Positions 22,922-31,922 of a stretch of 49,458 nt of DNA are shown here, one piece after another. Position 1 is the stretch's first letter; each line of letters begins with the position of its first letter. Source of the stretch: Candidatus Nomurabacteria bacterium (GTDB lineage: Bacteria; Patescibacteriota; Minisyncoccia; Phycocordibacterales; UBA9973); contig CALRHR010000005.1 in the NCBI GenBank assembly GCA_943359485.1, positions 1-49,458 on the forward strand. Direction: 5' to 3'. The notes beneath the pieces were generated by a model that was not told the DNA's origin, searched no databases, and was given only the letters and a program-made list of their open reading frames with translations. The translations under genes were made by a program, and so were the position numbers.

Positions 22922-25516
22922 ATGCAAAAGAAAATGGTAAAAATTATCTTGTTTTCGTTTTTATTTTTGACTTTTTCTTTCGGCGCTTCCAATATAGCTA
23001 GCGCGGTGAATAGTTGTCCAACTATCAATGGGTCTCAACTCTTCCAATGCACAGGTAGTGGCAATTGCGTGACTAGTCTGGATCTATGTCCTAGGGTGCC
23101 TTCTGCTTCTGGGGGATCGACCAGTTCATCTACTACTGGTGCTAGGTGCAGTGGAGCACTCCTAACTACTCCAAGAGGTACTACTTCGACAGCCGCCGCA
23201 GATTGTGCTAATTTGGCGGAAGAGCAAGGCAGGGCGCAAGGTTATGATGTAGATTGTCGTGTAGAAGAATATCAGCAAGTACAAGTAGTTCCTTATAGTG
23301 CAAGTACACAATCTACTCTTGAAGCAGCTGGTTACACAGGCATCACGGTAAATTCATCAACTACCCCTCCCACACTTAGTGTTCCTACTTTAGATAGGCA
23401 ACCCAGGTGTACTATAAACGGTCTTGATGTATTTGATGCTAGGTCATTGGTTGGGTATAGTGATCCAAATTCGAGTGGTTATGTTGTCCCCGATGCTTTC
23501 TTTGGACTGACTCGCACATACGGAAGCGGGTATACTTTAAATCCTGGCTGGAATAGTGTCGCATGCGCGTTAGCAGATTCGGCGGCAGGACGATCTGGTA
23601 GTACAAGTGGATTGCCGAATTGTGGGGCAGGATCTAGAACTACTACTAGACCTGGGGTAACTCCTCCTCGAACAACAACAACTACTCCTCCAATTCCTTC
23701 GTGTAGATACACCGCTACTTGCGGAACAACAGGTGGTGCTACAAGTAGCACAGGAGGTACCGCAACCACTAGTGGAACTGGAATTATTAGGCCGTCTGTC
23801 TCTTCTCGAGATGCTTGGTATTATAGAGACCCATATGTTTCTGATATAAACGGAAGTGGGGTGGTAGGTCCAATAGATTCTTCTGGTTGTACTGGTTATG
23901 AAAGTAACCCGGATTGCCATCCGGAATGGGATAGACCTGGGAGTCTTTGTGGTGCCAGTAGTATGTCTGGAGCGTGCGACCCAAAAAGAGTAAATCCATA
24001 TGCGGCAGCTTCTGTTGCTCAAGCTGCGGAGACCACAGTCAGGCAAAGGGGATACACAACATCCTGCTCGGCCAGGTATACTTCCTACAGACCGAACATC
24101 GATTCGAATACTGGGTTGAATTATTATTACACTACCCAGTGTACTCTAGGTGGTGCAGTGATAATGAGTACTGATGCCATATCAAGTGCAACGAGTGCCA
24201 CATGGTCACAAGTAGATGCACAGATCAGAGCGACAGAAATTCTTTCTCGTACTGGAGGAGCGGAACCATTCCCGACATATCTAGGAGGGCTAGATGTTGG
24301 GGTAGATAATACAAATTGCCCCCCAACCTGTTATCAATACGATCCAATACCTACTCCACCTGCTTGTAGGTTGACAGCTACTTGTGGTACTACCACACCT
24401 CCTAGTAATACTCCTGCCTTGTTTGATAGAATAAATGGTTTGCCTGTAACAAATACTACCGTCAGACCGGGAGTAGACCCTGCCAATATGAGTTTTAGAT
24501 TTATTAAAATAGAAACTACTGAAAAAGGGTGGGTTTCTTGGAGAGAAATTGAAGTCTATGATAAAAATGGTGTTAAATTAAATTTAACTACAAACAAGGT
24601 TTACGCCCCGACATTTTTTGTTTCTGGTGGGCAACCAAGCTCTGCATCAAAAGCATTTGATGGGAATATCGAGACAGATTGGAGCGCTGGCGAGTCTAAT
24701 GAATCTTGCAGGGTTCCAGGTGTAGGCTGTGTAGGGAAAGAGAGAAAAGCAGTGTTTATCGTAGATTTGGGAGATTTAAAAAATATTCAAAGAATTAAAC
24801 TTATAGAAAATGGAGATATCTTGGAAGAAACGACAATAGTGTTAGTCAGTAATAACAACAAAGAATATGTGAAGCTTGCACAATTTGACGGACCGATGAA
24901 TGACCGAGAAGAATTAAATTTACCAGTTCGTTCACCCTATGCTGTGGGACCAAGTATCGGAGCAACAATTGTCGAAAAGAAATTGCCGGGTACATTGACA
25001 CAAGCAGAAGAGAGGGTCTTTAGGGGTGAGTATTGGGCGCAGGTTAATAGCTTGAGTGGGGTAACAGATGGATCTTATGAAATAACTATGACCCCAAAAA
25101 CAAGCTTTGATGTTTTCAGATATCTCTGGAAAATTGAAAATGCGGACTATATTAAAATTACAAAGACGATAGAGAGGGATGCTAGTTTGGGTGTGGTGGC
25201 TAGTGATGCATCAGAAAGTGGTGGATGCGCCACTAACCAAAAATATTATGATGGAGCCATGTTCCCCAATTATTATGGAGAGACGGCTGGAAGCGTGTCA
25301 GAATTGAAAACAAATATTTTCTTGAAACCGGACTTTATAATGCCCAAGAAGCTCGAGGGGTCGCTATACCCGGGCAACTCTGGTATTTTCGAACCGCTCG
25401 GTGGTTCGGTAAATGACTGCAATGTCGGCAAAATCTATAAAACAACAATTACTTCTTATCAAAATGCAACAGGAAAAACTAGCAAGTTTGACCTCACAAT
25501 TAAAGTAAAAAAGTAA
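22922..25516 (+). CDS. Secreted cysteine-rich surface protein with discoidin-like domain
   Basis: 864 residues from the ATG at 22922, chosen because MQKKMVKIILFSFLFLTFSF is a normal signal peptide; earlier in-frame Met codons would put a hydrophobic extension before it. Residues 30-510 (mature region) are Ser/Thr/Gly/Pro-rich with many spaced cysteines and two similar motifs, CRYTATCGTTGG and CRLTATCGTTTP, suggesting an internal repeat. Residues 545-680 look like an F5/8 type C (discoidin, CBM32-like) domain: FRFIKIETTEKGWVSWREIE, KAFDGNIETDWSAG, VDLGDLKNIQRIKL. Such domains bind sugars or lipids. A probable surface adhesin; no anchor is visible. Confidence 0.7.
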   Translation: MQKKMVKIILFSFLFLTFSFGASNIASAVNSCPTINGSQLFQCTGSGNCVTSLDLCPRVPSASGGSTSSSTTGARCSGALLTTPRGTTSTAAADCANLAEEQGRAQGYDVDCRVEEYQQVQVVPYSASTQSTLEAAGYTGITVNSSTTPPTLSVPTLDRQPRCTINGLDVFDARSLVGYSDPNSSGYVVPDAFFGLTRTYGSGYTLNPGWNSVACALADSAAGRSGSTSGLPNCGAGSRTTTRPGVTPPRTTTTTPPIPSCRYTATCGTTGGATSSTGGTATTSGTGIIRPSVSSRDAWYYRDPYVSDINGSGVVGPIDSSGCTGYESNPDCHPEWDRPGSLCGASSMSGACDPKRVNPYAAASVAQAAETTVRQRGYTTSCSARYTSYRPNIDSNTGLNYYYTTQCTLGGAVIMSTDAISSATSATWSQVDAQIRATEILSRTGGAEPFPTYLGGLDVGVDNTNCPPTCYQYDPIPTPPACRLTATCGTTTPPSNTPALFDRINGLPVTNTTVRPGVDPANMSFRFIKIETTEKGWVSWREIEVYDKNGVKLNLTTNKVYAPTFFVSGGQPSSASKAFDGNIETDWSAGESNESCRVPGVGCVGKERKAVFIVDLGDLKNIQRIKLIENGDILEETTIVLVSNNNKEYVKLAQFDGPMNDREELNLPVRSPYAVGPSIGATIVEKKLPGTLTQAEERVFRGEYWAQVNSLSGVTDGSYEITMTPKTSFDVFRYLWKIENADYIKITKTIERDASLGVVASDASESGGCATNQKYYDGAMFPNYYGETAGSVSELKTNIFLKPDFIMPKKLEGSLYPGNSGIFEPLGGSVNDCNVGKIYKTTITSYQNATGKTSKFDLTIKVKK

Positions 25517-25587
25517 AATTGGGTTGGTCAATTACATTTTTATCCGTAGCTACAGTTGCTATTTGATTGTTTTGTTCCATAATATAC

Positions 25588-25618
25588 AATGGAAAGGTGG
25601 AAAAATCGCCTTTCCATT
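25588..25618. terminator. Hairpin between the convergent surface-protein and rpmB genes
   Basis: AATGGAAAGG and CCTTTCCATT form a perfect 10-bp stem with an 11-nt loop. It sits between two converging genes, which suits a bidirectional terminator, but no long T-run follows. Confidence 0.5.
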
Positions 25619-25660
25619 AGACAAAATAATATATGACTACTGACAACTTTCTTGCTAAAC

Positions 25661-25909
25661 TTATTTAGCTTGTATTAACCCAGCCTTTAGGAGTGTGGCA
25701 TAAGTGCCCCGTTTCTTCATAGTACGAAAGCCCTGGACCGAAGCTTCAACTGTGATGGATTTATTTAGTTCTGGGATAAAAACCTTCTTCTTTTGAAGAT
25801 TTAAATATTTTCGGACTTTACCGGTAGGGTTGAACTTGGTGGCTCGGGTTCTGTTTGAATATCCGCCCCCGACAATTGAACCCTTTTTTGTTATTGCGCA
25901 TATTTTCAT
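25661..25909 (-). CDS. rpmB: Ribosomal protein bL28
   Basis: 82 residues from the ATG at 25909 (MKICAITKKGSIVGGGYSNR), matching the bL28 pattern of a CxxTKK start, a basic middle segment (NRTRATKFNPTGKVRKYLNL) and VEASVQGFRTMKKRGTYATL. A longer frame reaching 25945 adds an untypical leader. Slightly longer than many bL28 proteins at the C-terminus. It binds 23S rRNA near the E site. The gene stands alone, back to back with the site-2 protease gene. Confidence 0.88.
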   Translation of the reverse strand: MKICAITKKGSIVGGGYSNRTRATKFNPTGKVRKYLNLQKKKVFIPELNKSITVEASVQGFRTMKKRGTYATLLKAGLIQAK

Positions 25910-25953
25910 AAATTTTATGTTATCATGAAAGAGTAAGTTTATCAAGCAACAGA

Positions 25954-26565
25954 ATGGATACTATTTTTTATGTAGCTGTATTAATCATGTCAGTTGTTGT
26001 CCACGAAGTGGCACATGGATTTGTGGCGGAATATTTTGGTGACCAAACGGCCCGTTATGCCGGTCGGCTAACTTTAAACCCTATCAAACACTTGGACTTT
26101 TTTGGCTCGATTCTTCTGCCGGCGCTTTTAGTAATTTCTCATTCTCCATTTTTGTTTGGTTGGGCGAAACCAGTACCTTATAATCCAGAGAATTTGAGTA
26201 ATAAAAAGTGGGGGACGGTATGGGTATCGGCAGCCGGGGTCCTGGTCAATTTTTTTATTGCCTTAATTTTTGGAATTTTTATTCGTTTTTCTGAAAACCT
26301 AGACTTGCCCGCTTCGTTTTATATGATAACTTCTATTATTGTGATGGTGAATCTTGGTTTGGGTATATTTAATCTCGTTCCAATTCCACCTCTCGACGGG
26401 TCCAAGATACTTCTTTCTCTTTTACCCAATTCTTTTTTTGGTTTTAGTGAATTCTTGGAGCGTTACTCTTTGGTTTTACTTATTGTTTTTATTGTTTTTT
26501 TCGCTAATTACTTATCTCCGATTTTAGTCTTTCTTTTTTATCTTTTTACAGGGCTTGCACTTTAA
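25954..26565 (+). CDS. Site-2 protease family (M50) membrane metalloprotease
   Basis: 203 residues, almost entirely transmembrane. HEVAH at 17-21 inside the first helix is the zinc motif, and NLVPIPPLDG near 138-147 is the conserved NPxPxxDG-type segment with the third zinc ligand Asp. This short form lacks PDZ domains and belongs to the group common in bacteria and archaea with unknown substrates. It should cut transmembrane segments of other proteins. The promoter of rpsL overlaps its 3' end. Confidence 0.88.
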   Translation: MDTIFYVAVLIMSVVVHEVAHGFVAEYFGDQTARYAGRLTLNPIKHLDFFGSILLPALLVISHSPFLFGWAKPVPYNPENLSNKKWGTVWVSAAGVLVNFFIALIFGIFIRFSENLDLPASFYMITSIIVMVNLGLGIFNLVPIPPLDGSKILLSLLPNSFFGFSEFLERYSLVLLIVFIVFFANYLSPILVFLFYLFTGLAL

Positions 26566-26583
26566 CTATTTTAATAGTATATT
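26555..26583 (+). promoter_or_regulatory. Promoter of rpsL-rpsG-fusA
   Basis: TTGCAC (26555-26560, inside the end of the protease gene), 17 nt, TATATT (26578-26583). Predicted +1 is near 26590, exactly where the next stem-loop begins. Confidence 0.65.
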
Positions 26584-26590
26584 ATTACTT

Positions 26591-26609
26591 GAGTCTTCGG
26601 ACTCTTTTA
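26591..26609 (+). promoter_or_regulatory. 5' stem-loop of the rpsL transcript
   Basis: GAGTC, UUCG-type tetraloop, GACTC, then TTTTATTTT. It looks like a terminator but begins at the predicted first transcribed base. It could end protease-gene transcription, stabilise the rpsL mRNA 5' end, or both. Confidence 0.55.
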
Positions 26610-26621
26610 TTTTGTGCTTTT

Positions 26622-26655
26622 CCCTAGAAACTAAAACCTAGAAGCTAGCACCTAA
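26622..26655 (+). repeat. Heptad element, CTAG type, right arm only, before rpsL
   Basis: CCCTAGAAACTAAAACCTAG and on, ending 6 nt before the ATG. The left arm is not recognisable, so this copy would not form the hairpin; it may be a decayed or partial copy. Confidence 0.55.
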
Positions 26656-26661
26656 TTTTTA

Positions 26662-27087
26662 ATGCCAACAATCAATCAATTAATAAAGAAAAATAGAGTG
26701 AAGGTTCATTCTAAACACAAAACTGTTGCCTTGGCAAAGGGTTTTAATGTTTTAAAAAATCGACCTGTATTTTTTCCGGCGCCTTTCAAACGAGGTGTTT
26801 GCACCAAAGTTTCTACTACTACTCCTAAAAAGCCAAACTCAGCGCTCCGAAAGATTGCTCGCGTAAGATTGACTAACGGCATGGAAGTCACCGCTTATAT
26901 TCCCGGCGAGGGTCACAATTTGCAGGAACACTCAGTGGTCATGCTTCGCGGTGGTCGTGTGAAAGACTTGATCGGAGTTAGGTATCACATAGTTCGTGGG
27001 GTACTTGATACTCAGGGAGTGGAAAAGCGTCGACAAGGCAGGTCACTTTATGGAAATAAAAAACCAAAATTAGATAAAAAGAAATAA
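26662..27087 (+). CDS. rpsL: Ribosomal protein uS12
   Basis: 141 residues including a Lys-rich tail. The decoding-centre segment [20 protein letters not shown] is intact, as are [12 protein letters not shown] and [16 protein letters not shown] around the Asp that is methylthiolated in many bacteria. It lines the 30S decoding site; Lys positions in TPKKPNSA are the classical streptomycin-resistance sites. First gene of the str group, followed by rpsG after 13 nt with no SD sequence. Confidence 0.97.
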   Translation: MPTINQLIKKNRVKVHSKHKTVALAKGFNVLKNRPVFFPAPFKRGVCTKVSTTTPKKPNSALRKIARVRLTNGMEVTAYIPGEGHNLQEHSVVMLRGGRVKDLIGVRYHIVRGVLDTQGVEKRRQGRSLYGNKKPKLDKKK

Positions 27088-27100
27088 TTGTTAAATTTTT

Positions 27101-27571
27101 ATGCGCAGAAAAGTAAAAAATAGAAATATAGTAGGGCCGGATTTCGTATATAATTCTCAAAAATTAGAGAAATTTATTAATTACATCATGTGGTCTGGTA
27201 AAAAAGAAACTGCCAGAAAAGTGATGTATTCTGCTTTTGATATAATTAAAGAAAAAACTGGCAACCCAAACCCGCTGGAAGTTTTTGACTTGGCTCTTAG
27301 GAATGCTGGACCTTCGACCGAAGTGCGTTCTAAAAGAATCGGTGGAGCGAATTATCAAGTGCCGATTGAAGTTCGTGCCGAGCGCAAGCTTGCCCTCGCG
27401 ATGCGCTGGATTCGTGATGCAGCTCGTAGTGGGAAAGGTAAACCAATGCACATAAAACTTGCAGATGAATTAATTACTGCTTCAAAAAACGAAGGAAGTG
27501 CTATCAAAAAGAAAGAAGACACGCACAAAATGGCTGAAGCCAACAAAGCTTTTGCGCATTTTGCCTGGTAA
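27101..27571 (+). CDS. rpsG: Ribosomal protein uS7
   Basis: 156 residues, standard length. It begins MRRKVKNRNIVGPDFVYNSQ and contains GGANYQVPIEVRAERKLALA, the uS7 signature that contacts 16S rRNA in the 30S head near the E site. It starts 13 nt after rpsL and ends 6 nt before fusA. In E. coli uS7 represses the str operon; no such binding site can be identified here. Confidence 0.97.
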   Translation: MRRKVKNRNIVGPDFVYNSQKLEKFINYIMWSGKKETARKVMYSAFDIIKEKTGNPNPLEVFDLALRNAGPSTEVRSKRIGGANYQVPIEVRAERKLALAMRWIRDAARSGKGKPMHIKLADELITASKNEGSAIKKKEDTHKMAEANKAFAHFAW

Positions 27572-27577
27572 AAATTT

Positions 27578-29725
27578 ATGGCACGAGATTATCCTTTAGA
27601 AAAAGTTAGAAATATTGGAATTATCGCGCACATTGATGCGGGCAAGACGACGACGACTGAGCGGGTGCTTTTTTATACTGGTGTCTCGCATAAAATTGGT
27701 GAAGTGCATGACGGAGAGACGACCACTGACTGGATGGAACAAGAAAGAGAACGAGGTATCACTATTACTTCTGCTGCGGTTACATGTTTCTGGACTCCGA
27801 CATATGCATTGACTGATAAAACTAAAAAACACAGATTTAACATAATAGATACCCCTGGACACATTGACTTCACAGTAGAGGTTAAGCGTTCACTTCGCGT
27901 ACTTGATGGCGCAGTGGTAGTGTTTGACGGTGTGGCTGGAGTAGAGCCCCAGAGTGAAACGAACTGGCGTTATGCGGATGAAGCTAAAGTTCCTCGTATT
28001 TGTTTTATTAATAAATTAGATAGAACTGGGGCTTCTTTTGAACATTCATTTGCAACTATTCTTGATCGACTTAGTAAAAAAGCTGTGCGAGTGCAGATTC
28101 CTATTGGCCTCGAAGAGAATTTTATAGGAGTTATTGATTTGCTTCGCATGAAAGCTTTCTATTTTGAAGGTGAAATGGGAAATAAAGTTATCGAAAAAGA
28201 TATTCCTGAAAATCTATTAGCTGATACAAAAAAGTATCACAGCGAACTAGTAGAAAAGATAGTCGAGACAGACGAAGCCATGATGACAGAATATCTTGAA
28301 GGTATTATTCCTGATCTAGATGTTTTGAAAAAGACTTTACGTAAAGCTGTTATTGCCAATGAAATTTTCCCAGTTTTTGCTGGTTCTGCTTTGAAAAACA
28401 AAGGTGTCCAACTCGTTCTTGACGCAGTGGTAGACTACTTGCCATCCCCAACTGATATTCCTGCCATCACAGGTATTGATGAAACTACTGAAGAGCCGAT
28501 GGTTAGACATGCGTCTGATGCAGAGCCTTTTTCCGCATTAGCTTTCAAGGTGGCGACTGATCCATTTGTTGGGCAGATTATTTTCTTCCGCGTTTATTCT
28601 GGAACTTTAACAGCTGGAAGTTATGTTTATAATCCACGCACACGAAACAAAGAACGCATCGGTAGAATATTGCGTATGCATGCAAATGATAGAGAAGAAG
28701 TAAAAGAGGTTTTTGCTGGAGAGATAGCGGCAGCGGTGGGGCTCAAAGATACGATCACTTCCGATACTATTTGTGATGAAGATAAACCAATTATTTTGGA
28801 CAGAATTGTTTTTCCTGAACCGGTTATCTCGCTTCGCATTGAACCAAAAACAAAAGCCGACCAAGAGAAAATGGGTATGGCCTTAAATCGCTTAGCTCAA
28901 GAAGACCCGACTTTTAAAGTGACTACCGATCAAGAAACGGGTGAGACCATCATCGCTGGTATGGGAGAATTACATTTGGAAATTATTGTTGACCGGATGA
29001 AGCGGGAGTTCACAGTCGAGGCGAATGTAGGCAAACCACAAGTAGCATATCGTGAGACAATCAATGGCAATGCTGAAGCTGAAGGAAAATATATCAAGCA
29101 ATCCGGCGGACGCGGAAACTACGGACATGTTAAAATAAAAGTGAAGCCAATGGAAATGCTAACCAAAGAAGAACTCGAAGATTTGCCAAAAAATACCAAG
29201 AGATCACCTGGTTTTGAGTTTATAAATACTATTAAAGGTGGAGTTATTCCACAAGAATATATTGCCCCTTGTGAAAAAGGATTTAAAGAAGGTCTAGATC
29301 GTGGAATTCTCGCAGGATTTAAAATGGTAAATGTTTCTGTTGAGCTCTGGGACGGAAGTTATCACGAAGTTGACTCAAACGAGATGGCTTTCAAGATTGC
29401 TTCAAGTATGGCAGTGCAAGACGCATGTCGTAGAGCTAATCCGGTGATACTGGAGCCTATGATGAAAGTAGAAGTGGTCACTCCGGATAAATTTATGGGA
29501 GATGTGACGGGTAACCTTTCTTCAAAACGCGCACTTATCGAAGGTATGGAAGACAGAGGAATGAATAAAGTTATTAAAGCAATCGTGCCTTTGTCTGAAA
29601 TGTTTGGCTATATGACAGGGTTACGGTCCATGACCGAAGGTCGTGCATCTTTCACTATGGAATTTTTCCGTTATGATATTGTGCCGAATAATGTGGCAGA
29701 GACTATTATATCTGCGAGGAAATAA
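27578..29725 (+). CDS. fusA: Elongation factor G
   Basis: 715 residues. GTPase motifs: P-loop [12 protein letters not shown] near residue 17, switch [11 protein letters not shown] near 93, and NKLDRTGA near 147. Domains II-V follow, with the domain IV tip around [15 protein letters not shown] and the end [17 protein letters not shown]. It drives ribosome translocation and, with RRF, recycling. It is the last str gene here; tuf, which normally follows, has been pushed 3.6 kb downstream by an insert. No SD is seen: only AT-rich sequence precedes the ATG. Confidence 0.98.
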   Translation: MARDYPLEKVRNIGIIAHIDAGKTTTTERVLFYTGVSHKIGEVHDGETTTDWMEQERERGITITSAAVTCFWTPTYALTDKTKKHRFNIIDTPGHIDFTVEVKRSLRVLDGAVVVFDGVAGVEPQSETNWRYADEAKVPRICFINKLDRTGASFEHSFATILDRLSKKAVRVQIPIGLEENFIGVIDLLRMKAFYFEGEMGNKVIEKDIPENLLADTKKYHSELVEKIVETDEAMMTEYLEGIIPDLDVLKKTLRKAVIANEIFPVFAGSALKNKGVQLVLDAVVDYLPSPTDIPAITGIDETTEEPMVRHASDAEPFSALAFKVATDPFVGQIIFFRVYSGTLTAGSYVYNPRTRNKERIGRILRMHANDREEVKEVFAGEIAAAVGLKDTITSDTICDEDKPIILDRIVFPEPVISLRIEPKTKADQEKMGMALNRLAQEDPTFKVTTDQETGETIIAGMGELHLEIIVDRMKREFTVEANVGKPQVAYRETINGNAEAEGKYIKQSGGRGNYGHVKIKVKPMEMLTKEELEDLPKNTKRSPGFEFINTIKGGVIPQEYIAPCEKGFKEGLDRGILAGFKMVNVSVELWDGSYHEVDSNEMAFKIASSMAVQDACRRANPVILEPMMKVEVVTPDKFMGDVTGNLSSKRALIEGMEDRGMNKVIKAIVPLSEMFGYMTGLRSMTEGRASFTMEFFRYDIVPNNVAETIISARK

Positions 29726-29757
29726 CTTCTCGTATTAAAACTTTCTTCACTTGGTAT

Positions 29758-30117
29758 TTAATACAGCTGTAAATAAAATCCAAGTATAAAGAAAAATACA
29801 ATTACCATCATAACAACCGAAAGAGCGCGAAGGAATTTAGTGTTTGCCCAGTCAACTCTCATTACTTTCAAGCCCCATATCGTAAGCAATAACCCAATAA
29901 CCCAAATAATAACCATAACAATTGAAATTTCTTGGTGGGTGAGATTATTTAAAACCTTACTTTTAATTAGTGCAAAGATAGAAAGACCAAAAAGAATTGA
30001 ACAAATATACACGGCCTTTTCTTCTCTTGTCATAAGCGGCCACTTTGACCAAATGAAATCTTTAGAAGACGGCCAAAACTTATTTTTGTCCTCATTTTTT
30101 GTTATGTTTTCATTCAT
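29758..30117 (-). CDS. Small membrane protein, about three helices
   Basis: 119 residues from the ATG at 30117 (MNENITKNEDKNKFWPSSKD), preferred over the upstream Met because the extra residues add nothing typical. A charged N-terminal tail of about 40 residues precedes three hydrophobic segments (about 43-59, 68-86 and 97-118). No family recognised. It is on the opposite strand within the insert between fusA and tuf, divergent from the toxin-antitoxin pair. Confidence 0.55.
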   Translation of the reverse strand: MNENITKNEDKNKFWPSSKDFIWSKWPLMTREEKAVYICSILFGLSIFALIKSKVLNNLTHQEISIVMVIIWVIGLLLTIWGLKVMRVDWANTKFLRALSVVMMVIVFFFILGFYLQLY

Positions 30118-30183
30118 AGAGTTATTATACCACACTTACTTAACTGGATGGCGATGCTGTGCATAACTTTGGGCATAATTTTA

Positions 30184-30211
30184 TTGACTTTGTACTCACA
30201 ATGTATATACT
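30184..30211 (+). promoter_or_regulatory. Promoter of the toxin-antitoxin pair
   Basis: TTGACT (30184-30189), 16 nt, TATACT (30206-30211); the ATG follows after 6 nt, so +1 should fall on the start codon. Confidence 0.65.
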
Positions 30212-30217
30212 GTAACT

Positions 30218-30505
30218 ATGACTACATTAAACATACGAATTGACGAAAGAATAAAAAAAGATGCTAGCAAAATGTTTGCGCGCATGGGTCTTGATATGTC
30301 TAGCGCCGTTAAGCTTTTTCTATATCAAAGCGTGGAGGAGCAGAGGATTCCTTTTGAACTGCGAACGGTTAATGGATATACTAAAGAATATGAATCTGAA
30401 ATTCTAAAAGAAAGGGACTATATCAAGAGTAGTTTAAAAAATAAAACAATTAAACCTTACAAAACTATACGAGAATTACACACTGCTATTCTAAACAACA
30501 AATAA
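30218..30505 (+). CDS. RelB/DinJ-family antitoxin
   Basis: 95 residues. MTTLNIRIDERIKKDASKMF followed by MGLDMSSAVKLFLYQSVEEQ is the ribbon-helix-helix start of RelB/DinJ antitoxins, which bind DNA as dimers; the C-terminal half wraps the toxin. The RIPFEL segment after the RHH is also typical of DinJ. It directly precedes a YafQ-like toxin, with stop and start codons adjacent. Autorepression of the promoter just upstream is expected from the family. Confidence 0.88.
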   Translation: MTTLNIRIDERIKKDASKMFARMGLDMSSAVKLFLYQSVEEQRIPFELRTVNGYTKEYESEILKERDYIKSSLKNKTIKPYKTIRELHTAILNNK

Positions 30506-30787
30506 ATGCTTTCTGTAATTGAGTCAAGAAAATACAAAAAATCTTTAAAACTTTATCTTCGGCACAAAAGTTTTTCTATTGCTAAATTGGAGAAAATAAT
30601 AGGCCTGTTGCAGAGACAAGTTGTACTTGATCCTGTGTACAGAGATCACAAATTAAAAGGTTCTCTAGAAGGAATGCGTGAATGTCATATATATCCAAAC
30701 ACAATATTAATGTACGAAATTTTAGAAAGAGAATCCATACTTTCTCTTATGGATATTGGTTCGCATTCCAAGTTAAAATTAGTATAA
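30506..30787 (+). CDS. YafQ/RelE-family mRNA interferase toxin
   Basis: 93 residues. LDPVYRDHKLKGSLEGMREC, then HIYPNTILMYEIL and ending GSHSKLKL, follows the YafQ pattern (RDHxLxG..RECHI.P..LL.Y...TGSH). YafQ cleaves ribosome-bound mRNA at in-frame sites; the His residues of RDH, ECHI and GSHS are the usual catalytic or substrate-binding positions and are all present, so the toxin looks intact. Translationally linked to its antitoxin. Its location inside the disrupted str region may help maintain that insert. Confidence 0.88.
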   Translation: MLSVIESRKYKKSLKLYLRHKSFSIAKLEKIIGLLQRQVVLDPVYRDHKLKGSLEGMRECHIYPNTILMYEILERESILSLMDIGSHSKLKLV

Positions 30788-30811
30788 CAACATATCTGAA
30801 CTATCATCGCT

Positions 30812-30837
30812 GTATTGAGCGAGGGGAGCCCTCGCTC
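30812..30837. repeat. GC-rich hairpin after the toxin gene
   Basis: TGAGCGAGGG and CCCTCGCTCA arms around GAG. It separates the converging toxin and pyrD genes. There is no T-run on either side; possibly a Rho-type or processing structure. Confidence 0.45.
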
Positions 30838-30844
30838 AGGGTCT

Positions 30845-31831
30845 TCACTTAGTAAATAATTTCTCAGCCCGTTTTATTATTCCTGGAATGGCAAATGGAT
30901 TTAAAAAGGCGACTGAACCAATGGCGATGCTGTCTGCTCCGGCCTCTATTATCTTATCGACATCTTTTTTATAGAGAATTCCTCCTCCTCCGTTGATGTG
31001 TTTTTTGAAACCAGCGAGACGCAATTTTTTTATTTGTTCCACAACTAGGGGCAGAAGCGGTGCGCCAGAGAGTCCACCGGGTTTCGGTATATTTAAATTT
31101 CTTTTTATAAGCGGAGAACCATTAGGAAATAATTTTCTCCAATTTATTTTCTCTGGCATACTTCCAAAGTTAACGGTATTTGAAGTACAAATACCATGGC
31201 AATTTGGGTGTTCTCCGAAGATGAGAACATTAGGAATAGGCATTTCAACGCTTATTTTCAAGATAATGGGAATTCCCGCTTCAACCAAAGGGTCGCACAT
31301 ATCAAGCATTTTTAAGATTTCTTTAATTTTAGGATTGTCGTGTTCGGTATTCGGGCAAGTGATGTTGAGTTGCAAGCCTATCTTGGCGCGGTAATTAGGA
31401 TATTCGCGCAGAAGTATTTTTATAAATCCATCGAGCTCTTTTAGTCTCTCATTCTCTCTGTCAGCTACTGACATAAAAGAAAGTTGAAAAGGTTTTGTTT
31501 TTTTGTGCAATTTCTCTCCAGAAAGAATCTCTTGCGCCCCTGGACCGCTTAGACTAACTGCATTCAAAGCATGTTTATTCCAGAAATTCTGGTAGACACT
31601 TTTAGGCAAGAGCTCAACTGGCATCAGATTTTTTTTAAGTGGCATATTGCCCACGCGTGGTAATAGAGTGACCGTCTTTGATACAAGAGTAACTGACTTT
31701 AAATTAATACCAAAAATTTTGAGTATTTTATGATATGGCCATCCATCGCCGTAAAAATTAAGAAATCCCGACATTGCCCAAACTGGTCCGAAATCTATGC
31801 CATTGATAAGTTTTTTCATTCCGGTATTCAT
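30845..31831 (-). CDS. pyrD: Dihydroorotate dehydrogenase
   Basis: 328 residues from the ATG at 31831, which has a TATATT box 6 nt upstream. FMN-binding and substrate motifs are recognisable: AVSLSGPG near residue 90, LQLNITCPNTEH near 150 with the conserved Asn residues, ILKISVE, GICTSNTV, GGLSGAPLLPLV and, near the end, GGGGILYKKDVDKIIEAGAD with SIAIGSVAFLNP. It oxidises dihydroorotate to orotate. The subclass (quinone- or NAD-linked) cannot be fixed from this sequence. Divergent from pyrE-pyrF, which encode the next two steps. Confidence 0.85.
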   Translation of the reverse strand: MNTGMKKLINGIDFGPVWAMSGFLNFYGDGWPYHKILKIFGINLKSVTLVSKTVTLLPRVGNMPLKKNLMPVELLPKSVYQNFWNKHALNAVSLSGPGAQEILSGEKLHKKTKPFQLSFMSVADRENERLKELDGFIKILLREYPNYRAKIGLQLNITCPNTEHDNPKIKEILKMLDMCDPLVEAGIPIILKISVEMPIPNVLIFGEHPNCHGICTSNTVNFGSMPEKINWRKLFPNGSPLIKRNLNIPKPGGLSGAPLLPLVVEQIKKLRLAGFKKHINGGGGILYKKDVDKIIEAGADSIAIGSVAFLNPFAIPGIIKRAEKLFTK

Positions 31832-31878
31832 TTTGTAAATATAACACACCTTGCCAGACAGATAAAAGAAAGGCTTGC

Positions 31879-31908
31879 CCGTCCGTAGCTTTTTAAGCGA
31901 AGGCGGGT
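31879..31908. repeat. GC-rich hairpin before pyrE
   Basis: CCCGTCCGTAGCTTTTTAAG followed by CGAAGGCGGG: outer CCCG(C/T)C..GGCGGG arms with an internal AGCTT/AAGC pairing. Related to the hairpin in the hup leader. Confidence 0.4.
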
Positions 31909-31922
31909 TAAGATAAAAATAT

